Source of the DNA: Sulfolobus sp. E5-1-F
GTDB lineage: Archaea > Thermoproteota > Thermoprotei_A > Sulfolobales > Sulfolobaceae
Direction of reading: 5' to 3'
DNA length: 64,000 nt
Assembly: GCF_009601705.1 (NCBI RefSeq)
Contig: NZ_CP045687.1
Location: 1,276,630-1,340,629 of the forward strand
The position numbers and the translations under genes are program-made. The notes under the pieces are model-generated. The model had not been told where the DNA came from. It saw only the letters and a list, made by a program, of their open reading frames with translations, and made no database searches. Shown here one piece after another: positions 28,097-40,882 of the stretch; positions within the stretch are counted from its first letter, which is position 1, and each line of letters begins with the position of its first letter.

Positions 28097-29014
28097 TTAC
28101 AAATATCTTTTTAGTACTGACATTGGATTAGTGATATTGGCTGTAAGTAAAGTTTCTTCTGGGCTATGACCAAAGGCAAATGCCACCAGTTGTGAGAAGT
28201 AAGCTAATGGTGTCCTTAGATCTTCACCATATTTTTGAGCTATTTTCTCCATGTTAGTTTCAATAGCTACGTGGCCTAGTGGACAATCTGTGACTAATAT
28301 TTCCGCACCGTTTCTTCTAGCCTCCTTTAATATTCTAGCTTCCAAGTGTAAGGCTACCTCTACATCGGAGTAAACGTGAGGACCACCACAGCACATTGTC
28401 TTAGCTTCAAATGGTACGACTTCAGCACCTAACGCTTTCAATATTTCGTCCATAAAGAATGGTCTCTCTGGGTCATCTCTCATTTTCATATATCCAGCTA
28501 AGGTATAAGATTTAGGCCTAACGTATAGACAACCATAATAAGGTGCAACTTTTAATCCGGTAAGAGGTCGTCTTACTTTAGCCTTGATAGTCTCAATTCC
28601 TACTGTGTTATAAATATACTCCACAGCATGGACAAGCATTAACTTTAGATCATAATTCTTAGTACCCATTTTTTCCAGATACATATTCGTTTTTTCTCTT
28701 AGTTTTGGGTACTTAGTAAGATAATATTGGGTTCTAGATAAGGAATAGTGACAGCCGGGACAAGCTGAAACTACAGCATCAGCTCCCATTTCCCTAGCTA
28801 ACGCTAAATTCCTTGCTGGTAGTAATATCCCTGCCATAGTATTAACGTTCTTTACTTCTAATGCACCACAACAGTTATAGTCCTCGATCTTCTCTAATGG
28901 GATACCTAAATCTTGTGCAACTAGCTTTAGAGAGACATCATAAGATTTGCCTAATCCGTCTAAAGCACAGCCTGGATAGAACGCTACTTTACCATAAGGT
29001 GTGGGTAGTGTCAT
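28097..29014 (-). CDS. hdrB: sHdr complex subunit HdrB-like (two CCG domains)
   Basis: 305 residues with two cysteine-rich CCG domains: [13 protein letters not shown] start ([12 protein letters not shown]), YNCCGALEV and ACPGCHYS in the first, and [21 protein letters not shown] and DCPLGH in the second. In methanogens such a subunit carries the noncubane iron-sulfur site that handles disulfides. In sulfur oxidisers the sHdr complex is thought to act on protein-bound sulfane sulfur. It overlaps the hdrC gene by 4 bp (ATGA), so the two are co-translated. Numbering of the two HdrB copies differs between authors; this one is the smaller and lies next to the hypothetical gene. Confidence 0.9.
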   Translation of the reverse strand: MTLPTPYGKVAFYPGCALDGLGKSYDVSLKLVAQDLGIPLEKIEDYNCCGALEVKNVNTMAGILLPARNLALAREMGADAVVSACPGCHYSLSRTQYYLTKYPKLREKTNMYLEKMGTKNYDLKLMLVHAVEYIYNTVGIETIKAKVRRPLTGLKVAPYYGCLYVRPKSYTLAGYMKMRDDPERPFFMDEILKALGAEVVPFEAKTMCCGGPHVYSDVEVALHLEARILKEARRNGAEILVTDCPLGHVAIETNMEKIAQKYGEDLRTPLAYFSQLVAFAFGHSPEETLLTANITNPMSVLKRYL

Positions 29015-29703
29015 TCTGGTAGCACCTCCTCCATCATCGCTTCCTCTAACACCTTTTGTACTTTATCCCAGTTCTTAACTCTATTAGGCCTTAATACATC
29101 TTTTATAAGTCCTCCTTTCAATATTGCTGCGCCAATATTTATTAGATCCTTTAAGCTAAGCGTAACCATTCCAGCTTTAGCCGCAGCAGCACCTAGTGTC
29201 AGTTCTGAAATTCTTCCGCCGTTTTTAATTACAGTATCTAAGAATAGCTCATCAAACACTGTACCTGGATCTTTCTTAACTAATCCATGCTTTAATAGAT
29301 AGTGATGAATAGAGTGTACTACTTCTTCTACTAATACTCCCTTAGGACATCTGTGAGTACATTTCTGGCATGAAACGCATCTCCAGAGTGAGTTTTGTAG
29401 TTCAACAAGTGCTTGCTTATCGCCCTTTCTAGCAAGATCTATAAATCTTCTCGGACTGTAATCCGGATCGTATTCTCTCATTGTACAACCTGAGGTACAA
29501 GTTCCGCATTGCCAGCAAGCGCTTATTGTAACACCCTCTAGGGTGTTGGCTATTTCATCCCATACTGTAGGGTCGTAGCCAGTCTGTGTTCTCTCAATCA
29601 TGAAGGCGTTCCATGTTCCATCTACTTCTACACCATCCACTATTACCTTATCTTTTTGAATTAGACCTCTAATTATGGGTTTTTCTATCTCAGGAATTGG
29701 CAA
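29011..29703 (-). CDS. hdrC: sHdr complex subunit HdrC-like (2[4Fe-4S])
   Basis: 230 residues with two ferredoxin motifs: [11 protein letters not shown] (C63, C66, C69, C73) and [12 protein letters not shown] (C109, C112, C115, C119). These hold two [4Fe-4S] clusters that pass electrons between HdrB and HdrA. The remainder is helical. It is cytoplasmic. It overlaps the preceding hypothetical gene by 14 bp and the following hdrB by 4 bp, so the three form one tightly coupled stretch. Confidence 0.92.
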   Translation of the reverse strand: MPIPEIEKPIIRGLIQKDKVIVDGVEVDGTWNAFMIERTQTGYDPTVWDEIANTLEGVTISACWQCGTCTSGCTMREYDPDYSPRRFIDLARKGDKQALVELQNSLWRCVSCQKCTHRCPKGVLVEEVVHSIHHYLLKHGLVKKDPGTVFDELFLDTVIKNGGRISELTLGAAAAKAGMVTLSLKDLINIGAAILKGGLIKDVLRPNRVKNWDKVQKVLEEAMMEEVLPE

Positions 29704-30373
29704 GTCGGATCACCCTAAGGAAGGATTTGAGACCTAAAACCATGGCCGTAGTAGAAAGGTGAGATGGATAAAGACCACCTCCCTTTCTATCTACAGCCAG
29801 TAAAGTTGCGTAATCTACATACCTAACATAGGAGTACACCAAAAAAATTGAAGAATAATAATAATTAGGTGAGTCTAACCCAAAGATCGAAAGAACTTCC
29901 CTCAATTCTGAAACTGCATCAAAATAGTCTTTTTCATTCTTTAACACCACTTCATCTTTTAGTATATAAGTAATAGAACCAGAATTCTTTTTTGGGTTCC
30001 ATAACCATCTAGTCCATAATGGATATTTTTCCGGTTCTAAGAAGTGAATTATTTCCCTAGCCATATCTTCTATATCTTCTGGTTCACTTGCCTTAAGCGA
30101 AGCAAAAACTTTAACTCTTTCGTCATAAGGCAAATCTCTATTTTTAAGGGTTTTGAAGGCTAGTTTAACCTTATCAATTCCATTGTTACCTATAATTTCA
30201 TTATAATGCTTCTTAGCATAAAATATCACATCAAATAACTTCTTTGTATCTTCTTCAGTTCTAATCTCTAATGAATTAAGGAAATCAGTTTTCATTTGCA
30301 TTGCTTTAATGATTACTGATAATGACTCTTTGGAATTACTTTTCACAGTATTATTTACATCCTTGGCTAACAT
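29690..30373 (-). CDS. Conserved hypothetical protein of the sHdr locus
   Basis: 227 residues, mostly helical, no cofactor motif. It contains [20 protein letters not shown] and a hydrophobic end ([31 protein letters not shown]). Its place between hdrA and hdrC matches the hypothetical gene that accompanies sHdr loci in both bacteria and archaea, so a role in assembly or function of the complex is likely though not shown. It overlaps hdrC by 14 bp and lies 43 bp after hdrA. Confidence 0.75.
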   Translation of the reverse strand: MLAKDVNNTVKSNSKESLSVIIKAMQMKTDFLNSLEIRTEEDTKKLFDVIFYAKKHYNEIIGNNGIDKVKLAFKTLKNRDLPYDERVKVFASLKASEPEDIEDMAREIIHFLEPEKYPLWTRWLWNPKKNSGSITYILKDEVVLKNEKDYFDAVSELREVLSIFGLDSPNYYYSSIFLVYSYVRYVDYATLLAVDRKGGGLYPSHLSTTAMVLGLKSFLRVIRLANS

Positions 30374-30416
30374 AGCATTAAAAATATCTCTTACGTAATC
30401 AATGTTTAAAAAAACG

Positions 30417-31523
30417 TTAATGATGTACCACCTTCATCTCCTCAGTTTTCTTTGCAAAGTCCGACTCTTCCCATATTCCATGAGTAACGTATTCATAAGC
30501 TTTCATTGCAGCTGCATATCCCTCAGTTATAGAATCTGAAATAGTTTTAGGTCCGGTTATCGCACCAGCTAAGAATATTCCTTTCTTAGTAGATTGAACA
30601 GGTAGTCTATCGGGATCTAATGGCTTAACGAAACCGTGCTCTTCAAACTCCAATCCCAATGCCTTAGCCACTTGTTTTGAACCCAATCCAAGCTCCATCC
30701 CATTAGCCAATATTACCATATCATAAGGTACAGCTAGTGCCCTATTCAAGTTCATTGTATCCTCTCCCTTTATTATCACAGTGTCATTAGGACCTCTCAT
30801 GAACTCTGAAATTCTACCCCTAATATAGCCAATTCTATAATCTAGTTGTGATTTCCAGTACAATTTATCCTCCATTAGACCATAAGTTCTTATATCCATG
30901 TAGTAGATGTGAACTACAGCATCTGGAATCCTTTGCTTGATCTCCATAGCTTGCTTTATTGAGACTGCACAACATACTCTAGAGCAATAAGTATTTCCCA
31001 CTGTGGCATCCCTAGAACCTACACATAATAATATTGCAACTCTCTTAGGTGGAGTTCCCTTTGTAGTAACTAGCTTATTCTCATGAAGCATACCTTCTAT
31101 GTCAGATATTTGGTATATGTTGGGGATTATACCATAACCGTATTCGTACTTCCTTCTAGAATCAAAATGCTCGAAACCAGAAGCTGCGATTATCGCATTA
31201 GTTTTCTCCACCTTTACATTACCCTTCTTATCCTTAATACTTACCTCAAAGCCATCAGAAGTGTTTTTAACAGCATCAACTATACTCTCCATGTAAATCT
31301 TAACATTGCCATTCTCTTGAACGGTTTTTACTAATGGATCGATAACCTCGGAAGCTGGCCTTAACTCGGGGAATAATAAACTGTACTTTAACCTCTTAGG
31401 TGTGCCACCTAAGAATGATTCCCTTTCAACAAGTATAACATTAACTCCCATATTTGCTAGTTCTTTGGAAGCTGAGAGACCTGCTGGTCCTCCACCTATA
31501 ACTAGAACTGATTTACTATCCAC
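30417..31523 (-). CDS. hdrA: sHdr complex flavoprotein HdrA-like
   Basis: 368 residues. The FAD-binding dinucleotide fold starts at residue 6 (VLVIGGGPAGLSASKELANMG, shortened here to its first part) and a cluster-binding stretch CVGSRDATVGNTYCSRVCCA follows in the middle, ending with KGIFLAGAITGPK, the second FAD-contact motif. It lacks the ferredoxin domains of methanogen HdrA (about 650 residues), as expected for the sulfur-oxidising type. It is the electron-collecting core of the complex. The start is GTG (31521-31523) preceded by AAGGTGGTGA, a good ribosome binding site. Confidence 0.9.
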   Translation of the reverse strand: MDSKSVLVIGGGPAGLSASKELANMGVNVILVERESFLGGTPKRLKYSLLFPELRPASEVIDPLVKTVQENGNVKIYMESIVDAVKNTSDGFEVSIKDKKGNVKVEKTNAIIAASGFEHFDSRRKYEYGYGIIPNIYQISDIEGMLHENKLVTTKGTPPKRVAILLCVGSRDATVGNTYCSRVCCAVSIKQAMEIKQRIPDAVVHIYYMDIRTYGLMEDKLYWKSQLDYRIGYIRGRISEFMRGPNDTVIIKGEDTMNLNRALAVPYDMVILANGMELGLGSKQVAKALGLEFEEHGFVKPLDPDRLPVQSTKKGIFLAGAITGPKTISDSITEGYAAAMKAYEYVTHGIWEESDFAKKTEEMKVVHH

Positions 31524-31580
31524 TTAATCACCACCTTTTATTAAGTAAATTTAATTTAAAAAACTTTGCTTTTACTCTAT

Positions 31581-32894
31581 TTACTTTGGTACATCCTTCT
31601 TATACCACTTTACTCTATCTGGAAGTGATAGATAGAAGTCGATCTTTCTATGCTTTGGATATAGGTATTGAGGCTCAGCCTTACCTTCTCTTAAATCTTG
31701 TAGGTATTGTACAAACTTCTCTTTATAATCGTCTACTGGAACGCCTATCTTCCTTAAGAAACCTTCAACATCTGTTGCGTGCCAGTGAATTTGCGCAATT
31801 ATGTATGGATCTGCACCCATTGCCAAAGCCGCAAACTGCGCATCAGCTAATACTGGCAAATTATAGTTGAAACCATGAGCCTTTCCGGCCCACTGACTCT
31901 TATCTAAGGTAGTAACACATCCTGTATCGGAAGTTACGAAGATATCTGCATTTCCCTCCTCAACTGCTGGTATAACCTTCTTAAATAGTGCGAAACTCCT
32001 ACTGAATTCTCTCTCTGTTAGGATATGTCTAAATCCAAATCCACAGCAATCCCACCATGTGGAGTAATCCACTAGTTTAGCACCAAAATTCTGTACAGTT
32101 CCAGAGGGGGCTGCTGGTCTTCTGCCTTGGAATACCTCGGGATCATAAATAGTATCCTCTGGAACTAACTTATAAACGTGACAAGGAGTGTGAACAGCCG
32201 CCTTTATGTTATCTAGATTGTACTTTTTCTGCTGCGCAGCTTTCTTACTCATTACATATAGCCATTCAGAATAGTGAACTACCTCTTCTGGTATTACAAT
32301 GTCCATGTCCAGTTTTCTCATAATTGGTCTTAGCTTATCTCTTATCTCCTTGTGTAATATTATCATGTTTCTGACTTCCTTATAGTGACCAAATGACGTT
32401 CCACAATGGATTAATGGGAAGTAGCCGGTTTCATAAGCTCTCCACATGTTCCTTACGTATACTCCTGCTAAGGCTACGGGGTTAGAGGCACCAGAAGCAT
32501 GATAATTCCATCCAGTACATGAGGTCTGATGAGGTTCGTCCAGATAATCTATCTCTAACTTATTCATCATCCAGAAAACAGAAGTTGGATAACCGGGAAT
32601 ATGACCGCATTGCCCACAGCTCTTATGATGCCATAATTTTGTAGTGGGTATTTTCTTAGGAGATCCATTTAGTGTTTGAGCTTCTACTGGATTGTTATAG
32701 GGCTTTATGTGATGTATAATGATTTCGCCTTTATCCTCCAATTTATACATTTCCTCTTTAACGTGTTCTAACCCATGAGGTGTACTATACCTATAGATTA
32801 TCCTCTGATAAACTTCATTCCAGTCAACATCCTCGGCCATTGGAAAGGCCTCTTGAACTGCTCTTTGAATTTGCTTCTCTTCTTGGCTCAACAT
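31581..32894 (-). CDS. hdrB: sHdr complex subunit HdrB-like, long form
   Basis: 437 residues, a longer HdrB homologue. Cysteine motifs include KSCGQCGHIPGYP, QTSCTGWNYH, DCCGFGF and TSDTGCVTT, so the two CCG domains are present but altered relative to the 305-residue copy, with an N-terminal extension of about 80 residues. It should pair with the 280-residue HdrC encoded upstream. A promoter of its own is likely: TATA-like sequence at 32923-32932 on the minus strand and GGTGG just before the ATG, in a 204-bp gap. Confidence 0.88.
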   Translation of the reverse strand: MLSQEEKQIQRAVQEAFPMAEDVDWNEVYQRIIYRYSTPHGLEHVKEEMYKLEDKGEIIIHHIKPYNNPVEAQTLNGSPKKIPTTKLWHHKSCGQCGHIPGYPTSVFWMMNKLEIDYLDEPHQTSCTGWNYHASGASNPVALAGVYVRNMWRAYETGYFPLIHCGTSFGHYKEVRNMIILHKEIRDKLRPIMRKLDMDIVIPEEVVHYSEWLYVMSKKAAQQKKYNLDNIKAAVHTPCHVYKLVPEDTIYDPEVFQGRRPAAPSGTVQNFGAKLVDYSTWWDCCGFGFRHILTEREFSRSFALFKKVIPAVEEGNADIFVTSDTGCVTTLDKSQWAGKAHGFNYNLPVLADAQFAALAMGADPYIIAQIHWHATDVEGFLRKIGVPVDDYKEKFVQYLQDLREGKAEPQYLYPKHRKIDFYLSLPDRVKWYKKDVPK

Positions 32895-33098
32895 TCCACC
32901 TTATTTATATTGGTTATTTCAGATTTATAAACTTTATTTTAAAACTTCTTTCTAACAAGAAGAAAGGGTAAATATAATTTATATCGCAACTTGAGGAAAA
33001 AACGTTAGTTACAGATACAACCAACTCACTCTTAGTATTATGATACAGTTTATATAGTAACGAACTTTACAGAAAAAATACTTTTATAGAAAAACATA
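32895..33098 (-). promoter_or_regulatory. Internal promoter and terminator region splitting the sHdr operon
   Basis: On the minus strand, T-runs at 33073-33078 and 33090-33094 follow the hdrC stop at once, resembling an archaeal terminator. Further on, GTTTATAAAT (32923-32932) resembles a TATA box with an SD-like GGTGG before the hdrB ATG. A hairpin CTTTCT/AGAAAG lies near 32945-32965. So the sHdr genes may be read from two promoters. Confidence 0.5.
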
Positions 33099-33941
33099 CT
33101 ATAACTCAAACCAACTATCTGGTAACTCGTCTTCATTTAACTCTCCTTTCTCCCACTTCTCCTTAATCTCCTCTAACTGTTGCTTCCTTTCCTCATAAAT
33201 ATCCATTATCATATCATAAAGATCCTTATCGACGTTCTTTAAGGAATCAAGCACACCTGCTTCTATAAATATAGTCATCATTTCGACTGCAGTCTGTAGT
33301 GAAGCATGCCAGCCCACATCAGTCCTTTGTAAAAGATCCACTGGAACTGCCTTCCTATACACATCCATATTCTTAGACTCTTCTACAGCCTGTGGTCCCC
33401 AATCTGGGAAAGCATCGGGTTGGATCATATCTGGCGTTACCTGGTTACCAGTTGTAATTACTGTTAGTAAGACTCTTCTATAAGGAGCTAATATCTCCTT
33501 TGCAGATTGCAAACCAAATTTTACAGCGTATTCTCTCAATACCATTATTAAGCCAGCGATTTCGTTATTAAACGGACATCTCATTGAACAAGTATAGCAT
33601 TGCACACAGGCCCAAACTTTCCTATTTACGAACTCCCAAATCTTGTCCACTTCATCCCTCATCATATACTGTATCATTTCCCTAGGACCGAAATCGTAGA
33701 ACTTTGCAGCAGGACACCCAGAGGTGCAAACGCCACAGTTTAAACATCCTCTCAAATACTCGTTATATCTGAAATCGCTCTTAACAGCTTCCCAGAACTT
33801 TATTGCAAGCTCTCTTTCTTCCGGTTTTAAATTGCTTAGCAAGTTTCTCTCTTCTTCTGGTAGTGGGCCTTGAACATCATATGACATGTCTAGAAGTCTT
33901 GGATCATCAGGAAGAGGAGGTAATATAGTTTTAGTAGCCAT
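33099..33941 (-). CDS. hdrC: sHdr complex subunit HdrC-like, long form
   Basis: 280 residues with two [4Fe-4S] motifs, CLNCGVCTSGCP and CVQCYTCSMRCP, in its first half and an acidic helical C-terminus (KQQLEEIKEKWEKGELNEDE). It is the second HdrC of the locus and is expected to work with the long HdrB. It follows tusA by 68 bp and may be read with the dsrE-tusA pair. The ATG at 33941 gives a normal length for this group. Confidence 0.9.
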   Translation of the reverse strand: MATKTILPPLPDDPRLLDMSYDVQGPLPEEERNLLSNLKPEERELAIKFWEAVKSDFRYNEYLRGCLNCGVCTSGCPAAKFYDFGPREMIQYMMRDEVDKIWEFVNRKVWACVQCYTCSMRCPFNNEIAGLIMVLREYAVKFGLQSAKEILAPYRRVLLTVITTGNQVTPDMIQPDAFPDWGPQAVEESKNMDVYRKAVPVDLLQRTDVGWHASLQTAVEMMTIFIEAGVLDSLKNVDKDLYDMIMDIYEERKQQLEEIKEKWEKGELNEDELPDSWFEL

Positions 33942-34009
33942 ACCATTTCACAATTAAATAGAAGAATTAGATACTTATAAACTTTGTTAAAAAAGAATTC
34001 TAGCTTAAC

Positions 34010-34252
34010 TTACTTCATTCTTTTAATTAATATTCTTGTTACTCCTCCTTGTTGTTGTATGTCAATTACTTGATTTCCAGTCCTCCTAGCCCAAGCTTCA
34101 ATATCTGGTTTAGCAGCTGGATCAGTAGCCAATATCTCTAAAACCTCACCAACATTTATTTGTTTAATTGCCTTAGCTGTCTCTAAAACTGGTCCGGGAC
34201 AATACATTCCCCTTGCATCTAAAGTTTTAGCAATCCTAACTTCTTGAGACAT
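34010..34252 (-). CDS. tusA: TusA sulfur carrier
   Basis: 80 residues with the TusA signature LDARGMYCPGPVLE (CPxP; sulfur-carrying Cys18) followed by ATDPAAKPDIEAWARRTG. TusA holds sulfane sulfur as a persulfide and passes it between proteins in the cytoplasm. Its place between a DsrE gene and hdrC is the standard sulfur-oxidation arrangement in Sulfolobales and in sHdr bacteria. It lies 12 bp after the dsrE gene, in one transcription unit. Confidence 0.95.
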   Translation of the reverse strand: MSQEVRIAKTLDARGMYCPGPVLETAKAIKQINVGEVLEILATDPAAKPDIEAWARRTGNQVIDIQQQGGVTRILIKRMK

Positions 34253-34264
34253 TTTCTCTCAACC

Positions 34265-34696
34265 TCAGATGAATAGAGTGATTCCTCCTTCCGCTCTATC
34301 TAAAAATGTGGCAACACCCACTACATCATCTACGAATTCAGCTAGATCTTCCCTCTTTATTCCGAAGAACTCCATAGTCGTGGAACATGCAAATACTTTA
34401 ACTTCTCCAATTTCCTTAGCTTGTTGCACTAGCTGATGCCACATTGGATATTTCATTTCTTGCATCTTTTTCATCATTACTGGACCCATCTGTTCATAGT
34501 TCTTGTCAATTTGAGGTGGTTGTTGACTATTCAGACTCCTTTTCGTGATTGCTTGTAACCCCCAAAATGTAAAGAACAAGTTAACTTCATACCCAGATGC
34601 TGCAGCACCTGATGTTAAAATTCCAACCGGCATTAACTTATCTATTGTACCAGAGAAGACTATTATAGATAATTTCTTCTTCTTTTCTGCAGCCAC
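34265..34696 (-). CDS. dsrE: DsrE-family sulfurtransferase (DsrE2/DsrE3A-like)
   Basis: 143 residues with the DsrE fold and the active cysteine C104 in VFACSTTMEFFG. The N-terminus (IIVFSGTIDKLMPVGILTSGAA, shortened) fits the DsrE2/E3 type, which mobilises sulfane sulfur from thiosulfate or persulfides and hands it to TusA. Translation begins at GTG (34694-34696) with GGTGA four bases upstream. It is the first gene of the minus-strand sHdr unit. Confidence 0.9.
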   Translation of the reverse strand: MAAEKKKKLSIIVFSGTIDKLMPVGILTSGAAASGYEVNLFFTFWGLQAITKRSLNSQQPPQIDKNYEQMGPVMMKKMQEMKYPMWHQLVQQAKEIGEVKVFACSTTMEFFGIKREDLAEFVDDVVGVATFLDRAEGGITLFI

Positions 34697-34853
34697 TTTT
34701 TCACCATATTTATTTTTGCGTTTAAGTTATTTAAGCTTTATCCTTTTCATTTATTTTAATTATTTCCTATTTTCCGCAATCTATTGGTACAGAATAATGG
34801 TTTAATAAAAAATTTAAGTAAGTTCTTTAAGAAGTTATAATTGGGAATAAAAT
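34697..34853. promoter_or_regulatory. Divergent promoter region of the sulfur-oxidation cluster
   Basis: A 157-bp AT-rich region between the two dsrE genes, which read away from each other. On the minus strand, CTTAAATAAC (about 34722-34734) is a TATA candidate for the dsrE-tusA unit. On the plus strand, AAAAAATTTAAG (about 34808-34818) is a candidate for the dsrE-lpd unit, which would then have a short leader. Joint control of both units is likely. Confidence 0.5.
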
Positions 34854-35255
34854 ATGGCTCAAGCTCAAACTCAGGGTCAAGAAGAAGAACAAAAAAAGAA
34901 GATATTAATTGTAGTAACCCATGGTCCTGAGGATTTAGATAGGACATATGCCCCATTATTTATGGCTTCAATAGCTGCTTCGATGGAATATGAGACTTCA
35001 GTGTTCTTTATGATAAAAGGGCCTAAATTACTAGATAAGAAATGGCAAGAAGAGGAGAGGAAAAAGGGTGGGAATCCATTCATACACTTCTTCGACATGG
35101 CAAAGGATAATGGAGTTAAAATGTATGTCTGTGTACAAAGCCTAAAGGATATGTGCCATATGAAAGAAGATGATGTGGTAGAAGGTATAGAACTAGTTGG
35201 AGGATCTACACTAATAGATCTGACAATGGAAGCTGATAGGACATTATTCTTTTAA
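34854..35255 (+). CDS. DsrE-family sulfurtransferase (DsrE3B-like)
   Basis: 133 residues with a Gln/Glu/Lys-rich leader (1-16) and then a DsrE fold ([21 protein letters not shown]). Two cysteines, C93 and C101, sit in [14 protein letters not shown] where DsrE proteins carry the active residue. It is a distinct relative of the 143-residue DsrE across the divergent promoter, and such pairs often occur together in sHdr loci. It is followed 10 bp later by the flavoprotein gene. Confidence 0.85.
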   Translation: MAQAQTQGQEEEQKKKILIVVTHGPEDLDRTYAPLFMASIAASMEYETSVFFMIKGPKLLDKKWQEEERKKGGNPFIHFFDMAKDNGVKMYVCVQSLKDMCHMKEDDVVEGIELVGGSTLIDLTMEADRTLFF

Positions 35256-35265
35256 ATGATCTGGC

Positions 35266-36603
35266 ATGAAATATGATATAGTAGTAATTGGCGGCGGTAC
35301 TGCTGGTTATGTTGCTGGAAGTATATTAGCGAGAAAGGGCAAGAAGGTACTAGTTATAGAGAAAGAGAAATTTGGCGGAGTTTGTGTAAACTTCGGTTGT
35401 GTTCCAAGTATTTTTCTTTTTGATGTAACATTTTTATTAAATAGATTTAAAGAGATTGCGTACTATTTTGGCTTAGACGGTGAAATCGGATATAAGGATC
35501 TTCTATTTAATAAGAGAAACGAAATTATAAATTACCTATCAAATACCGGTAAGAAGTTGATTGAGGATTCAGGCGGTGAGACTGAGTTAGGTGAGGCTGA
35601 AATAATTTCTCCTAGTGAAGTAAGGGTAAATGAGAGAATTGTAGAATTCGATAAGCTAATTATAGCTACTGGTTCTAAACCAATTATACCAAATATTGAC
35701 GGTATTGAAGCTGCAATAAGTGAAGATGAGGCAGTTATTTTGAATTCAATACCTTCTTCAATGGTAATAATTGGTGGAGGCTATGCAGGAGTTGAAATAG
35801 CTCAAATATACTCTAGACTAGGATCCCAAGTTACCTTGTTATCTAGAAGCAGAATTTTGCCAACTTTTCCAGAAGATGCTAGAAGTGTTATAAAAGATTC
35901 CTTAGAGTTCGATGGAGTAAATATAGTGGAGAACGCTAAAATAATGAAGCTTCGTGATGGTAAAGTGATCATAGAAAAGGGTGAGGTTGAGGGGGATGTA
36001 ATAGTATACGCAACTGGAAGAAAACCACAACTTCCTAAGGGTGTTGAGAAACTAGGGTTAGAAATTGGTGAATGTGGAATAGTTGTTGATAAATATAAAC
36101 AAATAAAGAATAATGTGTATGCAATTGGTGATGTAATCGCTAAGGAAAGAAAAACAGCACATTCAGCAATCTTCGACGCGGTAATTGCGTCATTGCATAT
36201 CATTAAGGAGAATACATTAATTCCACCAGATGATTTTAAAATACCTTCGGTATTGTACACTGATCCGCAAGTAGGTATTATAGGTGATTACAAAGAAGCT
36301 AAGGAGTTCTCCGTTTTCCCATTTGCTGCAACCACAAGGGCGATTATTAATGGAATAAAGGATGGTTATGTTAAAATAGGAATAAATGAGAGAGATGAGA
36401 TAGTTTTTGGAGAAGTAATTGGAGATAAGGCTGAAGAATTAATCAATATTTTAACGTTAGTAGTAAATAATAGAATGAAAATCGATAGTTTAGCACTAAT
36501 GCCTTTTGTTCATCCCTCTTTTTCTGAGGCTATAGTTAATGCAGCGAAGGGCTTTTTTGATTTAGATGTGGATAGATATAAGAGCAAGGATGGGAAAACT
36601 TGA
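35266..36603 (+). CDS. lpd: Dihydrolipoamide dehydrogenase-like flavoprotein
   Basis: 445 residues of the pyridine nucleotide-disulfide oxidoreductase family. FAD-binding GGGTAGYVAGSILARKG comes first, the redox-active pair C40 and C45 in GGVCVNFGC next, NAD-binding VIIGGGYAGVEIAQIYSRLG mid-way, and the interface domain ends with the HPSFSEAI His-Glu type motif. It should oxidise dihydrolipoyl groups with NAD+. In this cluster the natural partner is the lipoate-binding protein LbpA, linking sulfur oxidation to NADH. It overlaps the next gene by 14 bp. Confidence 0.88.
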   Translation: MKYDIVVIGGGTAGYVAGSILARKGKKVLVIEKEKFGGVCVNFGCVPSIFLFDVTFLLNRFKEIAYYFGLDGEIGYKDLLFNKRNEIINYLSNTGKKLIEDSGGETELGEAEIISPSEVRVNERIVEFDKLIIATGSKPIIPNIDGIEAAISEDEAVILNSIPSSMVIIGGGYAGVEIAQIYSRLGSQVTLLSRSRILPTFPEDARSVIKDSLEFDGVNIVENAKIMKLRDGKVIIEKGEVEGDVIVYATGRKPQLPKGVEKLGLEIGECGIVVDKYKQIKNNVYAIGDVIAKERKTAHSAIFDAVIASLHIIKENTLIPPDDFKIPSVLYTDPQVGIIGDYKEAKEFSVFPFAATTRAIINGIKDGYVKIGINERDEIVFGEVIGDKAEELINILTLVVNNRMKIDSLALMPFVHPSFSEAIVNAAKGFFDLDVDRYKSKDGKT

Positions 36604-36934
36604 GGAGTACTTAAAGAAGAAGGGTTTTTCCATATTTAATGAGGGAAAAAGAGAAAGGGTGATTATGGATGACTATGAGTTCTTTATTGAAAACTCAACT
36701 ATATTGTTACCAATTCCATTACCTACTGGCAAGGAGAGTTTGGATGATCTGATAGGGATGGGGACAAAATATGCTAGAGCATCTAGGATCTCTCAAGGAT
36801 TAGGAGCACCACTAGAATATGAATTGAATGGTACAACCATTTATATTATTAAAAGGTTTCAAAATAGAGAAGATTTAGAAAACTCAATTATTAAGTCACT
36901 AGAAGGTATAGAAAGTTTGAGGTATTTCTTATGA
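36590..36934 (+). CDS. Hypothetical protein of the sulfur-oxidation cluster
   Basis: 114 residues from ATG 36590 ([14 protein letters not shown]), which overlaps the end of lpd by 14 bp and is preceded by AAGG. Alpha/beta mix without known motif; no cysteines, membrane segment or signal peptide. It overlaps the thioredoxin-fold gene by 4 bp, so it is translated with lpd and that gene. Function unknown; the tight packing suggests it supports the same pathway. Confidence 0.7.
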   Translation: MGKLEEYLKKKGFSIFNEGKRERVIMDDYEFFIENSTILLPIPLPTGKESLDDLIGMGTKYARASRISQGLGAPLEYELNGTTIYIIKRFQNREDLENSIIKSLEGIESLRYFL

Positions 36935-37450
36935 GCTATGATTACGTTATCAAGGAATATCTTAACGCTATTAAAAAGGGGGATATAACGATACAACAAT
37001 GTGGTGGGGATGAGTTTTTTAACGAGTTTAAAAATTACGTCAACGTAGAGACTCTGAGTAATTGTAAAAAACCTCTTGTTAAAGTTAAGAAGGGAGATAG
37101 AGTTTACTACACTTATTATGGTATTCCAATAGTGAATGAACTATGGCCGTTTCTTAACTCATTAGTAAGAATCTCTAACAACGTTATTAACCTAGACGAA
37201 AAGGAGTTAGAGTTGGCAAAGCAAGTAAGGGGAAGCGTCAAATTGTTTGTAACCCCTGACTGTACTAAATGTCCAATTACTGCGGAGTTCTTATATCAAG
37301 TATCACAAATAAACGAAAATATTAAACTGGAGATATATGATACTACAGAGTATGAAGAGGAAAGAGACAAGTATAGGGTTTTGAGTGTACCTAAAATTGT
37401 ATTTAACGATAAGGTAGAAATCCCTGGTGGCTTTCCCTCAACTATAATAC

Positions 37451-40096
<2,646 letters not shown>

Positions 40097-40882
40097 CACC
40101 TTCATTAATATTGATATCATTTAAAAAGAACCTAATCATGGGGTAACCATTATAAGATAGAATAACTTCCATAAACGCGAAACCACATATTGGCTTATTT
40201 GCAAGAACCTTGAAGGAAGCTTCTTTCTCCCAATTTCTCAATAAGTTTTTCTTACCTTCGAACAAGAGGTAAGTTTTACGTTTAGTCGCTAAGTACCCTA
40301 AATCTAGGCCATAAAGTGATAATTGACCGGTGAATCCACCAATGATTCCACCATAGCAAGCGTATGGTAAACTCGCATTTAATAATCCTCCGCAACAACC
40401 CATTCCTCTAAGCCTCCCAGCTTCAGCGAAGTCCTTTATTATCACATCAAAAAAGTCCTTGCATCTCTTGTACACTATACCAATTTTGGAATCTCTATAA
40501 GTTGAGATCTTAGGAAATCTTATTGTAATCCCTTCAACGTGAGCATGAGGAAAGTCCCCACCAGTATAAGGCGTCTGAAGAAAATTCCCTATTGCTTGCC
40601 CTTCTTTAACATATTCGCCTTTCTCTACCCACGGTAAGACGTGAAGGATTTTGATCGTCTTTTGATTTTCAGTATTAATTAAGATCATATAATCGTAATT
40701 TGTTTTAGAAAACCTATTTGGGCGTCCTATTTCGAATCGTAATATATCTACGACCTCACCTTTAACTGGGGAGTAAAATACTTTAAGATCTGGAGATGAG
40801 ATATCTATTGCCTTTACCCTTACATGTGAAGGAAAACCGCTTGAAAAATAGCTTATTAGAGAGCCATCCTTTATGAACATAC

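Noticed and set aside
35802..36260. 152-codon antisense frame
   Set aside because: It lies inside the dihydrolipoamide dehydrogenase gene, whose product matches its family along the full length.
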